A DNA stretch of 64,000 nt from Amycolatopsis sp. CA-128772 (lineage in GTDB: Bacteria; Actinomycetota; Actinomycetes; Mycobacteriales; Pseudonocardiaceae): NCBI RefSeq assembly GCF_002904295.1, contig NZ_PPHG01000040.1, positions 49,215-113,214 of the forward strand, read 5' to 3'. Each line of letters starts with the position of its first letter. Within the stretch, counting starts at the first letter, position 1. This document shows positions 1-7,950 of the stretch, in pieces. A program made the position numbers and the translations under genes. Below the pieces are notes generated by a model, which was not told where the DNA came from, searched no databases, and saw only the letters and a list, made by a program, of their open reading frames with translations.

Positions 1-1
1 C

Positions 2-628
2 GCAACACGCGGCCGAGGCGGCGCCCGCAGCGGCGGTGGCACTCTGTTCACCGAGCCGGTCCTGGTGGTCAACCAGCGCGCGAAGCTGATCGAGATGGCC
101 AACGAGTTCGGCGTCTTCGACCAGAACGGCAACCGGCTCGGCGGGGTCGTGGAGGTGGGCCAGAGCACGCTCAAGAAGGCGATCCGGCTCCTGACCAAGT
201 ACGACCAGTACCTGACCCACAAGTTCGAGGTCCGCGACGCCAACCACAGCACCGTGCTCAAGGTGACCCGGCCGGCGAAGGTGTTCAAGTCGCGGTTCCT
301 GGTCACCAGGGCCGACGAGACCCCGATCGGCGAGATCGTCCAGGAGAACGTCTTCGGCAAGATCAGGTTCGGCTTCATCGTCGACGGCCGCTCGGTCGGC
401 GGCATCTTCGCCGAGAACTGGCGTGCTTGGAACTTCTCGATCCGCGACCACGCCGGCGCCGAGGTCGCCCGCGTGACCAAGACCTGGGGCGGTTTCGTCA
501 AAGCCGCCTTCACCACGGCAGACAACTACGTCGTGGAGATCCCGAATCCGCTGACGGACCCCCTCGCCAGCATGGTGGTCGCTGCGGCCCTGACGATCGA
601 CACCGCCCTGAAGCAGGACACCGACTGA
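2..628 (+). CDS. LURP-one/scramblase-related protein, 5' end outside window
   Basis: The frame is open from the first bases of the window, so the gene very probably starts upstream. A GTG at 65 is in frame but falls inside the conserved opening (GTLFTEPVLVVNQRAKLIEM), so it is unlikely to be the true start. The protein has the repeated beta-strand pattern of the Tubby-like/LURP-one fold found in actinobacterial phospholipid scramblase-related proteins, including the conserved blocks IVQENVFGKIRFGF, ENWRAWNFSI and TTADNYVVEI. Its C-terminal hydrophobic stretch (MVVAAALTIDTAL) resembles the usual end of the family. Biochemical function is not established for bacterial members; a membrane-associated role is only inferred. 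Confidence 0.8.
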   Translation, partial: ATRGRGGARSGGGTLFTEPVLVVNQRAKLIEMANEFGVFDQNGNRLGGVVEVGQSTLKKAIRLLTKYDQYLTHKFEVRDANHSTVLKVTRPAKVFKSRFLVTRADETPIGEIVQENVFGKIRFGFIVDGRSVGGIFAENWRAWNFSIRDHAGAEVARVTKTWGGFVKAAFTTADNYVVEIPNPLTDPLASMVVAAALTIDTALKQDTD

Positions 629-732
629 TCGAGTGACCGGCGTCTCAGTGCCGCCAGGTGGACAGCGGGCCCGGCACGGCTCAGGGTGAAGAAAGGCTGG
701 GACACCGCAGTCTCGCCGGGACGGAGGTCGTC

Positions 733-1776
733 GTGGAACCGTTGCCGGAAAGCACCGACAGGAACTGGACCGAGCCCGGCATCTACGCGGTCTCGGACGG
801 CGTGTACCGGATCCCGTTGCCTCTGCCCAACGACGCCCTGCGCGCGGTCAACGTCTACGCCGTCACCGACGGCAAGAAGCTGGTCCTGGTCGACTCGGGC
901 TGGGCACTGACCGTCGCCCGTCAACAGCTTGCGGCCGCCCTCGGCGGGATCGGCGCCGAACTCGCCGACGTCAGCGAGTTCCTGGTCACCCACGTGCATC
1001 GCGACCACTATTCGCAAGCCGTGGTCCTTCGACGTGAATTCGGCTTGAAGATCGCCCTAGGCCAAGACGAGGAGCCCTCCCTCAAGGCATCGGGCAATCC
1101 CGACCGGCTGCCGATGGAGGCCCAGGTCGACCTCCTGTTCCAGGCCGGAGCGGGCGAAGTCGTGGAAGCGCTGGCTCGAGAATTCGGCACGGACCGGCGG
1201 CACACCGAAGCTGACCTCTGGGAAGCGCCCGACGAATGGCTGACACCCGGCCCGCGCCCGATTCTGCCCGGCCGCGAGTTCGACGTCGTCGCCACTCCGG
1301 GACACACGGCCGGACACGTCGTCTTCGTCGACGACACCGCCGGCTTGTTGTTCTCCGGTGACCACGTACTGCCCCACATCACGCCCTCGATCGGGTTCCA
1401 GCCCGTGCCGGCCGAGTTGCCGCTCAACGACTTCATCGACTCGCTTCGCCTCGTCCGCGCGATGCCGGACCGCCGCATGCTTCCCGCGCACGGACCGGTG
1501 TCGGAAAGCGTGCACACGCGCGTCGACGAGCTGCTGGAGCACCACCGGGAGCGCCTCGAGACGATAGGTGCGCAGATCGCGGCCGGCGCGACCAGCGCGT
1601 ACGAAGCGGCGCACCGGATCGGCTGGACTCGCCGCAACCGCAAACTGTCTGAAATGGACTCGTTCAACCAGATGCTTGCAGTACTGGAAACCGCGGCCCA
1701 CCTCGACCTTCTGGTGTCGCAAGGCAAGCTGAGCAACCAGATCGTCGACGGCATTCGGCGTTATACGCTGCCCTGA
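733..1776 (+). CDS. MBL-fold metallo-hydrolase
   Basis: 347-residue metallo-beta-lactamase-fold hydrolase. Metal-binding motifs are visible: HVHRDHYSQ (the HxHxDH signature), a second ligand region TPGHTAGHVVF, FSGDHVLPH supplying a bridging Asp, and a late LPAHGPV His. The C-terminal third is helical (EHHRERLETI and onward), as in glyoxalase-II-like and beta-lactamase-like hydrolases of the YcbL/LACTB2 type. I chose GTG 733 because GGAGG lies 5 nt upstream. An in-frame GTG at 658 would add 25 residues without homology. The substrate cannot be told; thioester or lactone hydrolysis is typical of relatives. The gene stands alone, followed by two GNAT genes with their own likely promoters. Confidence 0.85.
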   Translation: MEPLPESTDRNWTEPGIYAVSDGVYRIPLPLPNDALRAVNVYAVTDGKKLVLVDSGWALTVARQQLAAALGGIGAELADVSEFLVTHVHRDHYSQAVVLRREFGLKIALGQDEEPSLKASGNPDRLPMEAQVDLLFQAGAGEVVEALAREFGTDRRHTEADLWEAPDEWLTPGPRPILPGREFDVVATPGHTAGHVVFVDDTAGLLFSGDHVLPHITPSIGFQPVPAELPLNDFIDSLRLVRAMPDRRMLPAHGPVSESVHTRVDELLEHHRERLETIGAQIAAGATSAYEAAHRIGWTRRNRKLSEMDSFNQMLAVLETAAHLDLLVSQGKLSNQIVDGIRRYTLP

Positions 1777-1853
1777 CAGAGGACAACCACCACTGCGAGT
1801 AGCTGACTCGTAGCAGTTATGTCCATTGGTCGACCTCCTGCATACTGGCTTGA

Positions 1854-2255
1854 ATGGATGTCATCAGACGCGCCCGGGCCACGGACATCGAGGCGCTCGT
1901 GCGTCTGTTCGGCGCACCGGGCCAACCGCTGGCAGCCGCGCTCCGAGAGCTCACGAAGGACCCGCATGTCACGCTGGTCGTGGCGGAGGACGACAACGGT
2001 GTTGCCGGCACCGCACAGCTGACGGTGCTGCGAGGTCTTGCTTGGGAAGGCGCGCCTCGCGGCCTGCTCGACGGCGTCCGCGCCGCCCGGCGGGGCGTGA
2101 CAAGCGCCCTCCTGACCTGGGGCATCGACGAAGCCCGCCGACGCGGATGCACCCGCGTTCACCTGGATTCCGGCCTCAACCGCGGCGACCTGCGAGACTT
2201 CTACGCACGCTTCGGATTCGAGTACAGCTATCAAGGATTCACCCGAGTCCTGTGA
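1854..2255 (+). CDS. GNAT acetyltransferase with shortened acyl-CoA loop
   Basis: 133-residue GNAT-fold protein. It reads through the usual order: an N-terminal strand (MDVIRRARATDIEALVRLF), a central strand (GTAQLTVLRGLA), a motif-A helix (SALLTWGIDEARRRGC) and a motif-B end (RDFYARFGFEYS). The loop that binds the acetyl-CoA pyrophosphate, normally R/Q-x-x-G-x-G/A, reads only ARRGVTSALL. It is about four residues shorter than in the neighbour at 2266, which has DHRGSGLGANL. Activity may therefore be lost or altered. The ATG follows a CATACT box by 7 nt, consistent with a leaderless transcript. It is a diverged paralogue of the next gene, 10 nt downstream. Substrate unknown. Confidence 0.75.
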   Translation: MDVIRRARATDIEALVRLFGAPGQPLAAALRELTKDPHVTLVVAEDDNGVAGTAQLTVLRGLAWEGAPRGLLDGVRAARRGVTSALLTWGIDEARRRGCTRVHLDSGLNRGDLRDFYARFGFEYSYQGFTRVL

Positions 2256-2265
2256 TACTGACGCC

Positions 2266-2718
2266 GTGACCAACTACACCATCCGCAAGGCACAGCGTGA
2301 CGACGTCGGCGCGATCGTGCGCATGCTGGCGGACGACCAGCTCAGCGCCACCCGGGACGATCCTCGTGACCTTGAGCCGTACCTGGGTGCCTTCGACCAC
2401 ATCGATGCCGATCCGAATCAGCTTCTGGTGGTCGTCGTGTCCGACAACGAGCCGGTCGGCACCTTGCAGCTGACGATCATTCCCGGTCTGGCCAGGCGCG
2501 GCGCACTTCGTGGTCAGATCGAAGCCGTGCGGATCCGCGCCGACCACCGCGGGTCGGGGCTGGGTGCCAACCTCATCCGCTGGGCGATCAACGAGTCACG
2601 GCAGCGTGGGTGCGCACTCGTGCAGCTCACGTCGGACGTTTCCAGAACAGATGCACACCGGTTCTACGAGCGCCTCGGGTTTGCCCCCAGCCACACCGGA
2701 TTCAAACTCAAGCTCTGA
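2266..2718 (+). CDS. GNAT family N-acetyltransferase
   Basis: 150-residue GNAT acetyltransferase, complete. The acetyl-CoA loop is intact (DHRGSGLGANLIRW) and motif B reads HRFYERLGFAPSHTGFKL, the ending shared with many small actinobacterial GNATs that act on small molecules or amino groups. It starts with GTG 6 nt after GATACT, which overlaps the stop of the preceding paralogue, so it may be leaderless and separately transcribed or read through from the first gene. The two genes look like an old tandem duplication followed by divergence of the first copy. The substrate cannot be predicted. Confidence 0.85.
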   Translation: MTNYTIRKAQRDDVGAIVRMLADDQLSATRDDPRDLEPYLGAFDHIDADPNQLLVVVVSDNEPVGTLQLTIIPGLARRGALRGQIEAVRIRADHRGSGLGANLIRWAINESRQRGCALVQLTSDVSRTDAHRFYERLGFAPSHTGFKLKL

Positions 2719-2911
2719 GCAGCAACGCTCATGACAGGCGAAAAATCTTCAGGTGTCCACCTTGGACAGTAATCCTTTCGAGTGATCGACACGGACCTCC
2801 ATGCATGCGCCACGATCCCGAATTGATTGCGATTAGTCAAGGGAAGGGCACGAAAGGACCGTTCGCGCCCTTTCGATGACTTTCATCGTTCGTCGCCGTA
2901 CGGTCGAAGCC

Positions 2912-4174
2912 ATGACGTCTTCACAGCCAGTCCACCAGCTCGTCTCTCCGGCGACCACCGGCAACCTTCCGGCGAGCCTGCAGTCTTTCCGCGCCGACCC
3001 GAATTCGTTGCAGGACATGAAAGACGACCAGGTCGTCGCACTGATCCGCGATACCGACGCGGAGATCTCGAAGCTGCAAGCGCTACAACTGAGAGCGATT
3101 GCAGACTTGAGCGTGCGTCGGAGACGGGCGCCCAGCGCGTCGGCGGAAGTCGCGTTGGCCTTGTCCATAACGGAACACCGCGCCAGCGCCATCGTATCCG
3201 CGGCCAATGCGTTGATAGCCCGTCTCCCCCGCATGCTCAACCTGATGGACGACGGCCAGCTCGACCTCTATCGCGCCATGAAGGTCACTGATGCGACGTC
3301 ATGGCTCTCAGGCGATCACGTACGCGTCGTCGACGCGACGCTCGAGGACCGGGTCCCGGGACGCAACGCGACCCAAGTACGCCGGGCCGCGGCCTACGCG
3401 GCGGCGGCAATCGATCCCGAGGGAGCGGCGCTCCGGACCGAGCGGAAGCTCGTCGAGCGGCGGTTCATCGTGCACCACCAGGACACTGGTGTAAGCAACA
3501 TGTTGATCAACAACGCACCAACCGAGAAGGCAACCGCCGCCTACGCCCGCGTCGACCAGGCCGCCCGCGCGTTGAAAACTGCGGACGAGCCTCGAACACT
3601 GGATCAGCTCCGAGCAGACGTCGCCATCGATCTGCTCCTCAGCGGCACCGGCGGTCCGGGCGCGCGCACGGAAGTCTTCCTGCACATCGACCTGGCCACC
3701 TACCTCGGTCTCGGCCAGTCTCCGGCAACGCTGGCCGGCCGCGGGCCTATCGCGGCCGCGGTGGCGCGCCACATCATCAGCGGCGCCGACACGACGCTGC
3801 GCCGCGTTCTCACCGATCCACGAACGGGTCAGGCGACCGAACTGTCTCCGACCCGCTACCCGGTCCAGCGAGACGAGTTCATCCGGATCCGCGACCAGGA
3901 GTGCCGCCAACCCGGATGCACTCGCCCCGCGCAGAGTTGCGGGGTCGAAGGGACTCGCACAAAGGGCGCAGGCGAAGGAGCCGCCGACCAGCCGGTCACG
4001 TACTGCGCGCGGCACCGCAGGCTGAAGGGGCAGCCCGGCTGGGACTTCGAAGTCACCTCGGACGGCACCGTGAACGTGACGACTCCGGCCGGACAGGTGC
4101 ATTCGACGACGGCACCATCAGTGCATCCCCTCCGCCAACGCGCGCACCGATTCTGGAAGAGACCAGTGAAGTGA
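2912..4174 (+). CDS. DUF222/13E12-type protein with degenerate HNH nuclease site
   Basis: About 420 residues. The body matches the DUF222 (13E12 repeat) family: an N-terminal helix with IRDTDAEISKLQALQLRAIADL, then the long helical region with ALSITEHRASAIVSAANAL and MDDGQLDLYRAMKVTDAT. The C-terminal HNH region keeps RIRDQECRQPGCTRPA and a late YCARHRRLK. The expected Asp-His pair after the second cysteine is replaced by GVEGTRTK, and the insert before the final His is shortened. The nuclease centre therefore looks inactive. ATG 2912 was chosen over ATG 2876 because the extra 12 residues lack similarity; neither has a clear Shine-Dalgarno. Such genes are often multicopy and associated with mobile DNA. 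It converges with mnmA, 7 bp apart. Confidence 0.75.
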   Translation: MTSSQPVHQLVSPATTGNLPASLQSFRADPNSLQDMKDDQVVALIRDTDAEISKLQALQLRAIADLSVRRRRAPSASAEVALALSITEHRASAIVSAANALIARLPRMLNLMDDGQLDLYRAMKVTDATSWLSGDHVRVVDATLEDRVPGRNATQVRRAAAYAAAAIDPEGAALRTERKLVERRFIVHHQDTGVSNMLINNAPTEKATAAYARVDQAARALKTADEPRTLDQLRADVAIDLLLSGTGGPGARTEVFLHIDLATYLGLGQSPATLAGRGPIAAAVARHIISGADTTLRRVLTDPRTGQATELSPTRYPVQRDEFIRIRDQECRQPGCTRPAQSCGVEGTRTKGAGEGAADQPVTYCARHRRLKGQPGWDFEVTSDGTVNVTTPAGQVHSTTAPSVHPLRQRAHRFWKRPVK

Positions 4175-4181
4175 CCGACGG

Positions 4182-5273
4182 TCAGCGTGTGCCGGAGATC
4201 TTCGCGCTGCCCAAGACGACGTCCCCGTCTTCGGGGTCAGGGCGGTAGAGAACGACGACCTGGCCGGGGGCCACTCCCCTCAGCGGCTCACGCAAGTGCA
4301 CAGTCATGGTGTCGGCATCCACGTCGGCAACTGCGTCCACGATGCCTCCGTGGGCTCGCACCTGGATCACGCACTCGGTAGGTTCGGTCAGCGGCCGACC
4401 GCTAGGCCAGATCGCGCGATCAGCCTCGATCACCTTGACGCCGAGCCCAGCCACGGACCCGACCTTCACAGACCCGGACACCGGTTCCAGCGACAGGACA
4501 TACCGAGGCCGGCCGTCCGGCGCCGGAGCGTCGATTCCTAGCCCCTTGCGCTGGCCGACCGTGAATCCGTGCACGCCGGTGTGCTGGCCGAGGACCGCAC
4601 CCGTCTCGGCGTCCACGAGTTCGCCGGGACGCTGCCCGAGCCGATTCTCCAGGAACTTCTTGGTGTCGCCGTCCGGGATGAAGCAGATGTCATGGCTGTC
4701 CGGCTTGTTGGCAACGGAGAGACCTCGTCGTTCGGCCTCGGCCCGCACATCTGTCTTCCAAGATCCGCCCAGAGGGAACATGGCGTGGCTGAGCTGCTCT
4801 GCGGTCAGCGAGGCGAGCACGTATGACTGGTCCTTGCCGCTGTCCGCACTACGACGCAACTCCGGCACGCCGTCCTCGACGGAGAGGCGCGCGTAATGGC
4901 CGGTCGCGACCGCGTCGAATCCGAGCGCCATCGCCTTCTCGAGAAGGGCTTCGAACTTGATCTTCTCATTGCAGGTGACACACGGATTGGGGGTACGTCC
5001 GGCGGCGTACTCGCCGACGAAGGTCTCGACGACCTCTTCGGTGAATCGCTCGGCGAAATCCCAGATATAGAAGGGAATGCCAAGGATGTCCGCGGCCCGC
5101 CGGGCATCGTGCGAGTCTTCGATCGTGCAGCAGCCGCGCGAGCCGGTCCGCAGTGTTCCCGGTTTGGCTGACAGAGCCAGGTGCACACCGACGACGTCGT
5201 GCCCGGCGTCGACCGCGCGCGCCGCAGCGACCGCCGAATCCACTCCTCCGCTCATCGCGGCCAAAACCCGCAT
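4182..5273 (-). CDS. mnmA: tRNA-specific 2-thiouridylase MnmA
   Basis: 363 residues, normal length. MnmA uses ATP and a persulfide to thiolate U34 of Lys, Glu and Gln tRNAs. The N-terminal PP-loop SGGVDS (residues 8-13) binds ATP, NPCVTCNEKIKF contains the first catalytic cysteine, and SHDICFIPDGD the second. The C-terminal domains (VGQRKGLGI and a beta-barrel ending DVVLGSAKISGTR) are complete. The start at 5273 gives the canonical opening MRVLAAMSGGVDS. The upstream cysteine desulfurase stops 4 nt before this start, so the sulfur donor and thiolase are translationally coupled. This is the order known from M. tuberculosis Rv3025c-Rv3024c. Confidence 0.95.
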   Translation of the reverse strand: MRVLAAMSGGVDSAVAAARAVDAGHDVVGVHLALSAKPGTLRTGSRGCCTIEDSHDARRAADILGIPFYIWDFAERFTEEVVETFVGEYAAGRTPNPCVTCNEKIKFEALLEKAMALGFDAVATGHYARLSVEDGVPELRRSADSGKDQSYVLASLTAEQLSHAMFPLGGSWKTDVRAEAERRGLSVANKPDSHDICFIPDGDTKKFLENRLGQRPGELVDAETGAVLGQHTGVHGFTVGQRKGLGIDAPAPDGRPRYVLSLEPVSGSVKVGSVAGLGVKVIEADRAIWPSGRPLTEPTECVIQVRAHGGIVDAVADVDADTMTVHLREPLRGVAPGQVVVLYRPDPEDGDVVLGSAKISGTR

Positions 5274-5277
5274 TGTT

Positions 5278-6474
5278 TTACACCTCTTGCTTCTGGGTCT
5301 GCTTGCGCATTCCGGCGAGGCCGGCCTGCCGGGCGCGCATGACGACGCCGCTGATCTCCGCGGCCACCGCCTCGACGTCGGCGGCAGTGGATGTGTGGCC
5401 AAGGGAGAAACGGAGTGAACCGCGGGCGGCCGCTGGATCGGCTCCCATGGCGAGAAGTACGTGACTGGGCTGGGCGACGCCGGCTGTGCATGCCGAGCCC
5501 GTCGAACATTCGATGCCCTTGGCGTCGAGCAGCATCAGGAGGCTGTCGCCGGCGCACCCCGGGAACGTGAAGTGAGCGTGGCCGGGCAGCCTCTCGCCAT
5601 CTCCACCGTTGAGGAGAGCGTCAGGTACCTCGCGCTCGATGACCTCGACGAGCCCGTCTCGAAGTTCCTCGACGCGCTTCGCGTATTCGGCTCGGGTCGC
5701 GACGCTGATTCGGACAGCAGCCGCGAACCCCACGATCGCCGGGACGTCCAGCGTGCCTGAACGGACGCTGCGTTCCTGGCCGCCGCCGTGCAGCAGGGGC
5801 ACGCACGGTACGTCGCGTCCGAGAAGCAGGGCTCCCACTCCGAAGGGGCCGCCGAGCTTGTGTCCGGTCAGGGTGAGCGCAGCTGCGCCGCTGGCCGCGA
5901 AGTCGACCGGCACGGCTCCGACGGCCTGGACGGCGTCGGTGTGGAACGGGATGCCGAATTCGGCGCAGACTGCCGCCAGCTCGGGGATCGGGTTGATCGT
6001 GCCGACCTCGTTGTTCGCCCACATCACGGTCGCCAGGGCCACCGTTTCGGGGTCCGCGGCGATGGCTGCGCGAAGTACGTCGGGCGAGACTCGTCCTTGG
6101 CTGTCCACGTCCAGCAGGACGACCTCTGCGCCGCTGTGGGCTTCCAGCCACTCGACGGTGTCGAGCACGGCGTGGTGCTCTGCGGCGCCGCACAGAATGC
6201 GACGACGCTGCTCGTTTTCGTCGCGGCGGGCCCAGTAGATGCCCTTGATCGCGAGGTTGTCGCTCTCGGTGCCGCCGCCGGTGAAAATTACTTCGGAGGG
6301 ACGGGCGCCCAGGGCGTCTGCGATGGTTTCGCGGGCTTCCTCGACCATGCGGCGGGCCCGGCGGCCCGATGAGTGCAGCGCCGAGGCGTTGCCCACGGTG
6401 GACAGCGCCTCGGTCATCGCCGCTATGGCTTCGGGCAACATCGGGGTGGTTGCCGCGTGGTCGAGATAGGTCAT
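5278..6474 (-). CDS. cysteine desulfurase (NifS/IscS family)
   Basis: 398-residue PLP-dependent class V aminotransferase-fold enzyme that takes sulfur from cysteine and passes it on as a persulfide. The opening YLDHAATTPM, the AAEHHAV histidine that stacks on PLP, the PLP lysine in LTLTGHKLGG, and the active cysteine in STGSACTAGV are all visible. It is first in a two-gene operon with mnmA (gap 4 nt), so its main role is probably sulfur delivery for tRNA thiolation, with possible service to Fe-S assembly. The M. tuberculosis homologue is annotated iscS. Nothing is missing from the sequence. Confidence 0.95.
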   Translation of the reverse strand: MTYLDHAATTPMLPEAIAAMTEALSTVGNASALHSSGRRARRMVEEARETIADALGARPSEVIFTGGGTESDNLAIKGIYWARRDENEQRRRILCGAAEHHAVLDTVEWLEAHSGAEVVLLDVDSQGRVSPDVLRAAIAADPETVALATVMWANNEVGTINPIPELAAVCAEFGIPFHTDAVQAVGAVPVDFAASGAAALTLTGHKLGGPFGVGALLLGRDVPCVPLLHGGGQERSVRSGTLDVPAIVGFAAAVRISVATRAEYAKRVEELRDGLVEVIEREVPDALLNGGDGERLPGHAHFTFPGCAGDSLLMLLDAKGIECSTGSACTAGVAQPSHVLLAMGADPAAARGSLRFSLGHTSTAADVEAVAAEISGVVMRARQAGLAGMRKQTQKQEV

Positions 6475-6538
6475 CGCCTCTTCAGGGTAGTCCGCTTCAG
6501 CGCGTGACGAAGCGCACCCTGGCTCTCGAAGTGGCCTG

Positions 6539-7906
6539 TCACACCTTTGACGGCCAGCGCCCGGTCAAGCGGACGCCCACCAGTGCGAGCGCCACCAAGG
6601 CCCCTGTGAGCAGCGCCATCGCCGGCGACGGGTCAAGCACCGAGCCGACCACGCCGAGCAGGACGCCGCCCAGGCCGATGAGCAGGGCCGAGCCGACCCA
6701 GTCCGCTAGCTGCACGGCCGAGGTGTTGAACCCGCGCTCTCCTTCGGGTGAATAGCGGAGCAGGAGGACGGAAATCGCGGGCATCGCGATCCCCATGCCG
6801 GCGCCGCCGATCGCGCAGGCCACGAAGGCCACCCAGCCGGGGAACCATGGCTGGGACACCAGGCCGAAGCAGACCAGCCCCGCAGTCACCAGCCAGAACC
6901 CCGTGCGCAGGGATGCCTCCCTCGACCAGTTGAGGTACCGGCCCTGCGCCGCCGACGCTGCGGACCAGCCCAAGGCCGTGATCGTCAGCGGCAGGCCCGC
7001 GAGGGCTGGGCTGTAGCCGTGGACCGCACTCATCGTCAGGGGCAAGTACGCCTCCATGCCCGCGTACGCGCCGGCGATCAGGGCGCGGGAGGCGACGACC
7101 GTCGGCAAGCCGGGGCGGGATGTCAGCGTTCCGGCCGGCAGCAGTGTCCGGAGGGCGTAGGCCAGGGCGATGAGGCCGACCGTGCCGTAGCCGAGCGCGA
7201 CGAACGACTGGTGCTGGGCCGCCCACGTCAACGCCGCGACGCCGAGCGCGGCGATGATCGCCTGGGGCACGCTTGCCCGCCGTCCGCCTGGGGTGGGTGC
7301 GTGCTTCGGCAGGCGGCGGATGACCACCGCCAGCATGACGACGCCGAGGGCCACCAGCGGGACCAGGCCGAGGAAGACCCAGCGCCAGCCGACGCTGACC
7401 GTCACCACCCCGGCCACCGAGGGGCCGATGACCGCGGGGAGGACCCAGGCGGCCGCGTTCGCCGCGTAGATCACCGGGCGTTCGTGGTCAGTGAACGTCA
7501 ACGCGATCAGGAGGGACACCGAGACCAGGAGCAGGCCCGAGCCGAAGCCCTGCAGCGCGCGGCCGAGGAGGAGCGTCGGCATTCCGTTCGCCGTTCCCGC
7601 GACAACCAGGCCGGCCGCGAACAGCAACGGTCCCGCGAGCAGGGCCGGCGCTGGGCCGCGGCGGTCGCCGATCCGGCCTGACAGCACCGTCGCGACCACG
7701 CTGGAAATCAGGAAGATCGTGAACGGCCACGAATAGAGCGACAACCCATGGAGGTCGGCGACCAGGGTGGGCATCGCCGTCGCCACGCCCATGTTCTCGA
7801 ACGCGACCAAAGTGACCACGAGCAGCAGCGCGATCGTCGTCAGGCGGTGTTCCGGGCTCCAGAGCACGCTTCGGCGGCGGGGTGCGGAGTCGAGCGTCGA
7901 GGCCAT
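6539..7906 (-). CDS. MFS multidrug transporter (DHA2-like)
   Basis: 455-residue integral membrane protein with roughly 12-14 hydrophobic segments. It carries the DHA2-type features VAFENMGVATAMPTLVADLHGL in the first helix and loop and LSGRIGDRRG between helices 2 and 3, the MFS signature loop, so proton-driven efflux of small molecules is likely. The start ATG at 7906 is only a few bases downstream of a MerR-type promoter box (7922-7941), implying a leaderless or very short leader transcript. An open frame continues far upstream in the same phase, but that part is antisense shadow of the next gene. It lies 44 bp from a LuxR-type regulator on the same strand, a plausible second control input. 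Confidence 0.9.
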   Translation of the reverse strand: MASTLDSAPRRRSVLWSPEHRLTTIALLLVVTLVAFENMGVATAMPTLVADLHGLSLYSWPFTIFLISSVVATVLSGRIGDRRGPAPALLAGPLLFAAGLVVAGTANGMPTLLLGRALQGFGSGLLLVSVSLLIALTFTDHERPVIYAANAAAWVLPAVIGPSVAGVVTVSVGWRWVFLGLVPLVALGVVMLAVVIRRLPKHAPTPGGRRASVPQAIIAALGVAALTWAAQHQSFVALGYGTVGLIALAYALRTLLPAGTLTSRPGLPTVVASRALIAGAYAGMEAYLPLTMSAVHGYSPALAGLPLTITALGWSAASAAQGRYLNWSREASLRTGFWLVTAGLVCFGLVSQPWFPGWVAFVACAIGGAGMGIAMPAISVLLLRYSPEGERGFNTSAVQLADWVGSALLIGLGGVLLGVVGSVLDPSPAMALLTGALVALALVGVRLTGRWPSKV

Positions 7907-7921
7907 GATCAGCAGCGTGCA

Positions 7922-7941
7922 ACCTCCAGCTGACTGGAGGT
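7922..7941 (-). promoter_or_regulatory. MerR/SoxR-type operator within the MFS gene promoter
   Basis: A perfect 8-bp inverted repeat with a 4-bp centre, ACCTCCAGCTGACTGGAGGT. Read on the minus strand it starts inside a TTGACC -35 box (7944-7939) and is followed by CACGCT as a weak -10 at about 19 bp. A long spacer filled by a palindrome is the hallmark of MerR-family activated promoters. The SoxR consensus CCTCAAGTTAACTTGAGG matches 14 of 18 positions. The predicted transcript would begin at or next to the ATG of the MFS gene. No merR-like gene is in the window, so the regulator must be encoded elsewhere. Confidence 0.65.
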
Positions 7942-7950
7942 CAAGGCGAT

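Noticed and set aside
1777..1853. Stem-loop CTGCGAGT...ACTCGTAGCAG before the first GNAT
   Set aside because: The pairing is imperfect and neither clearly a terminator nor an operator.
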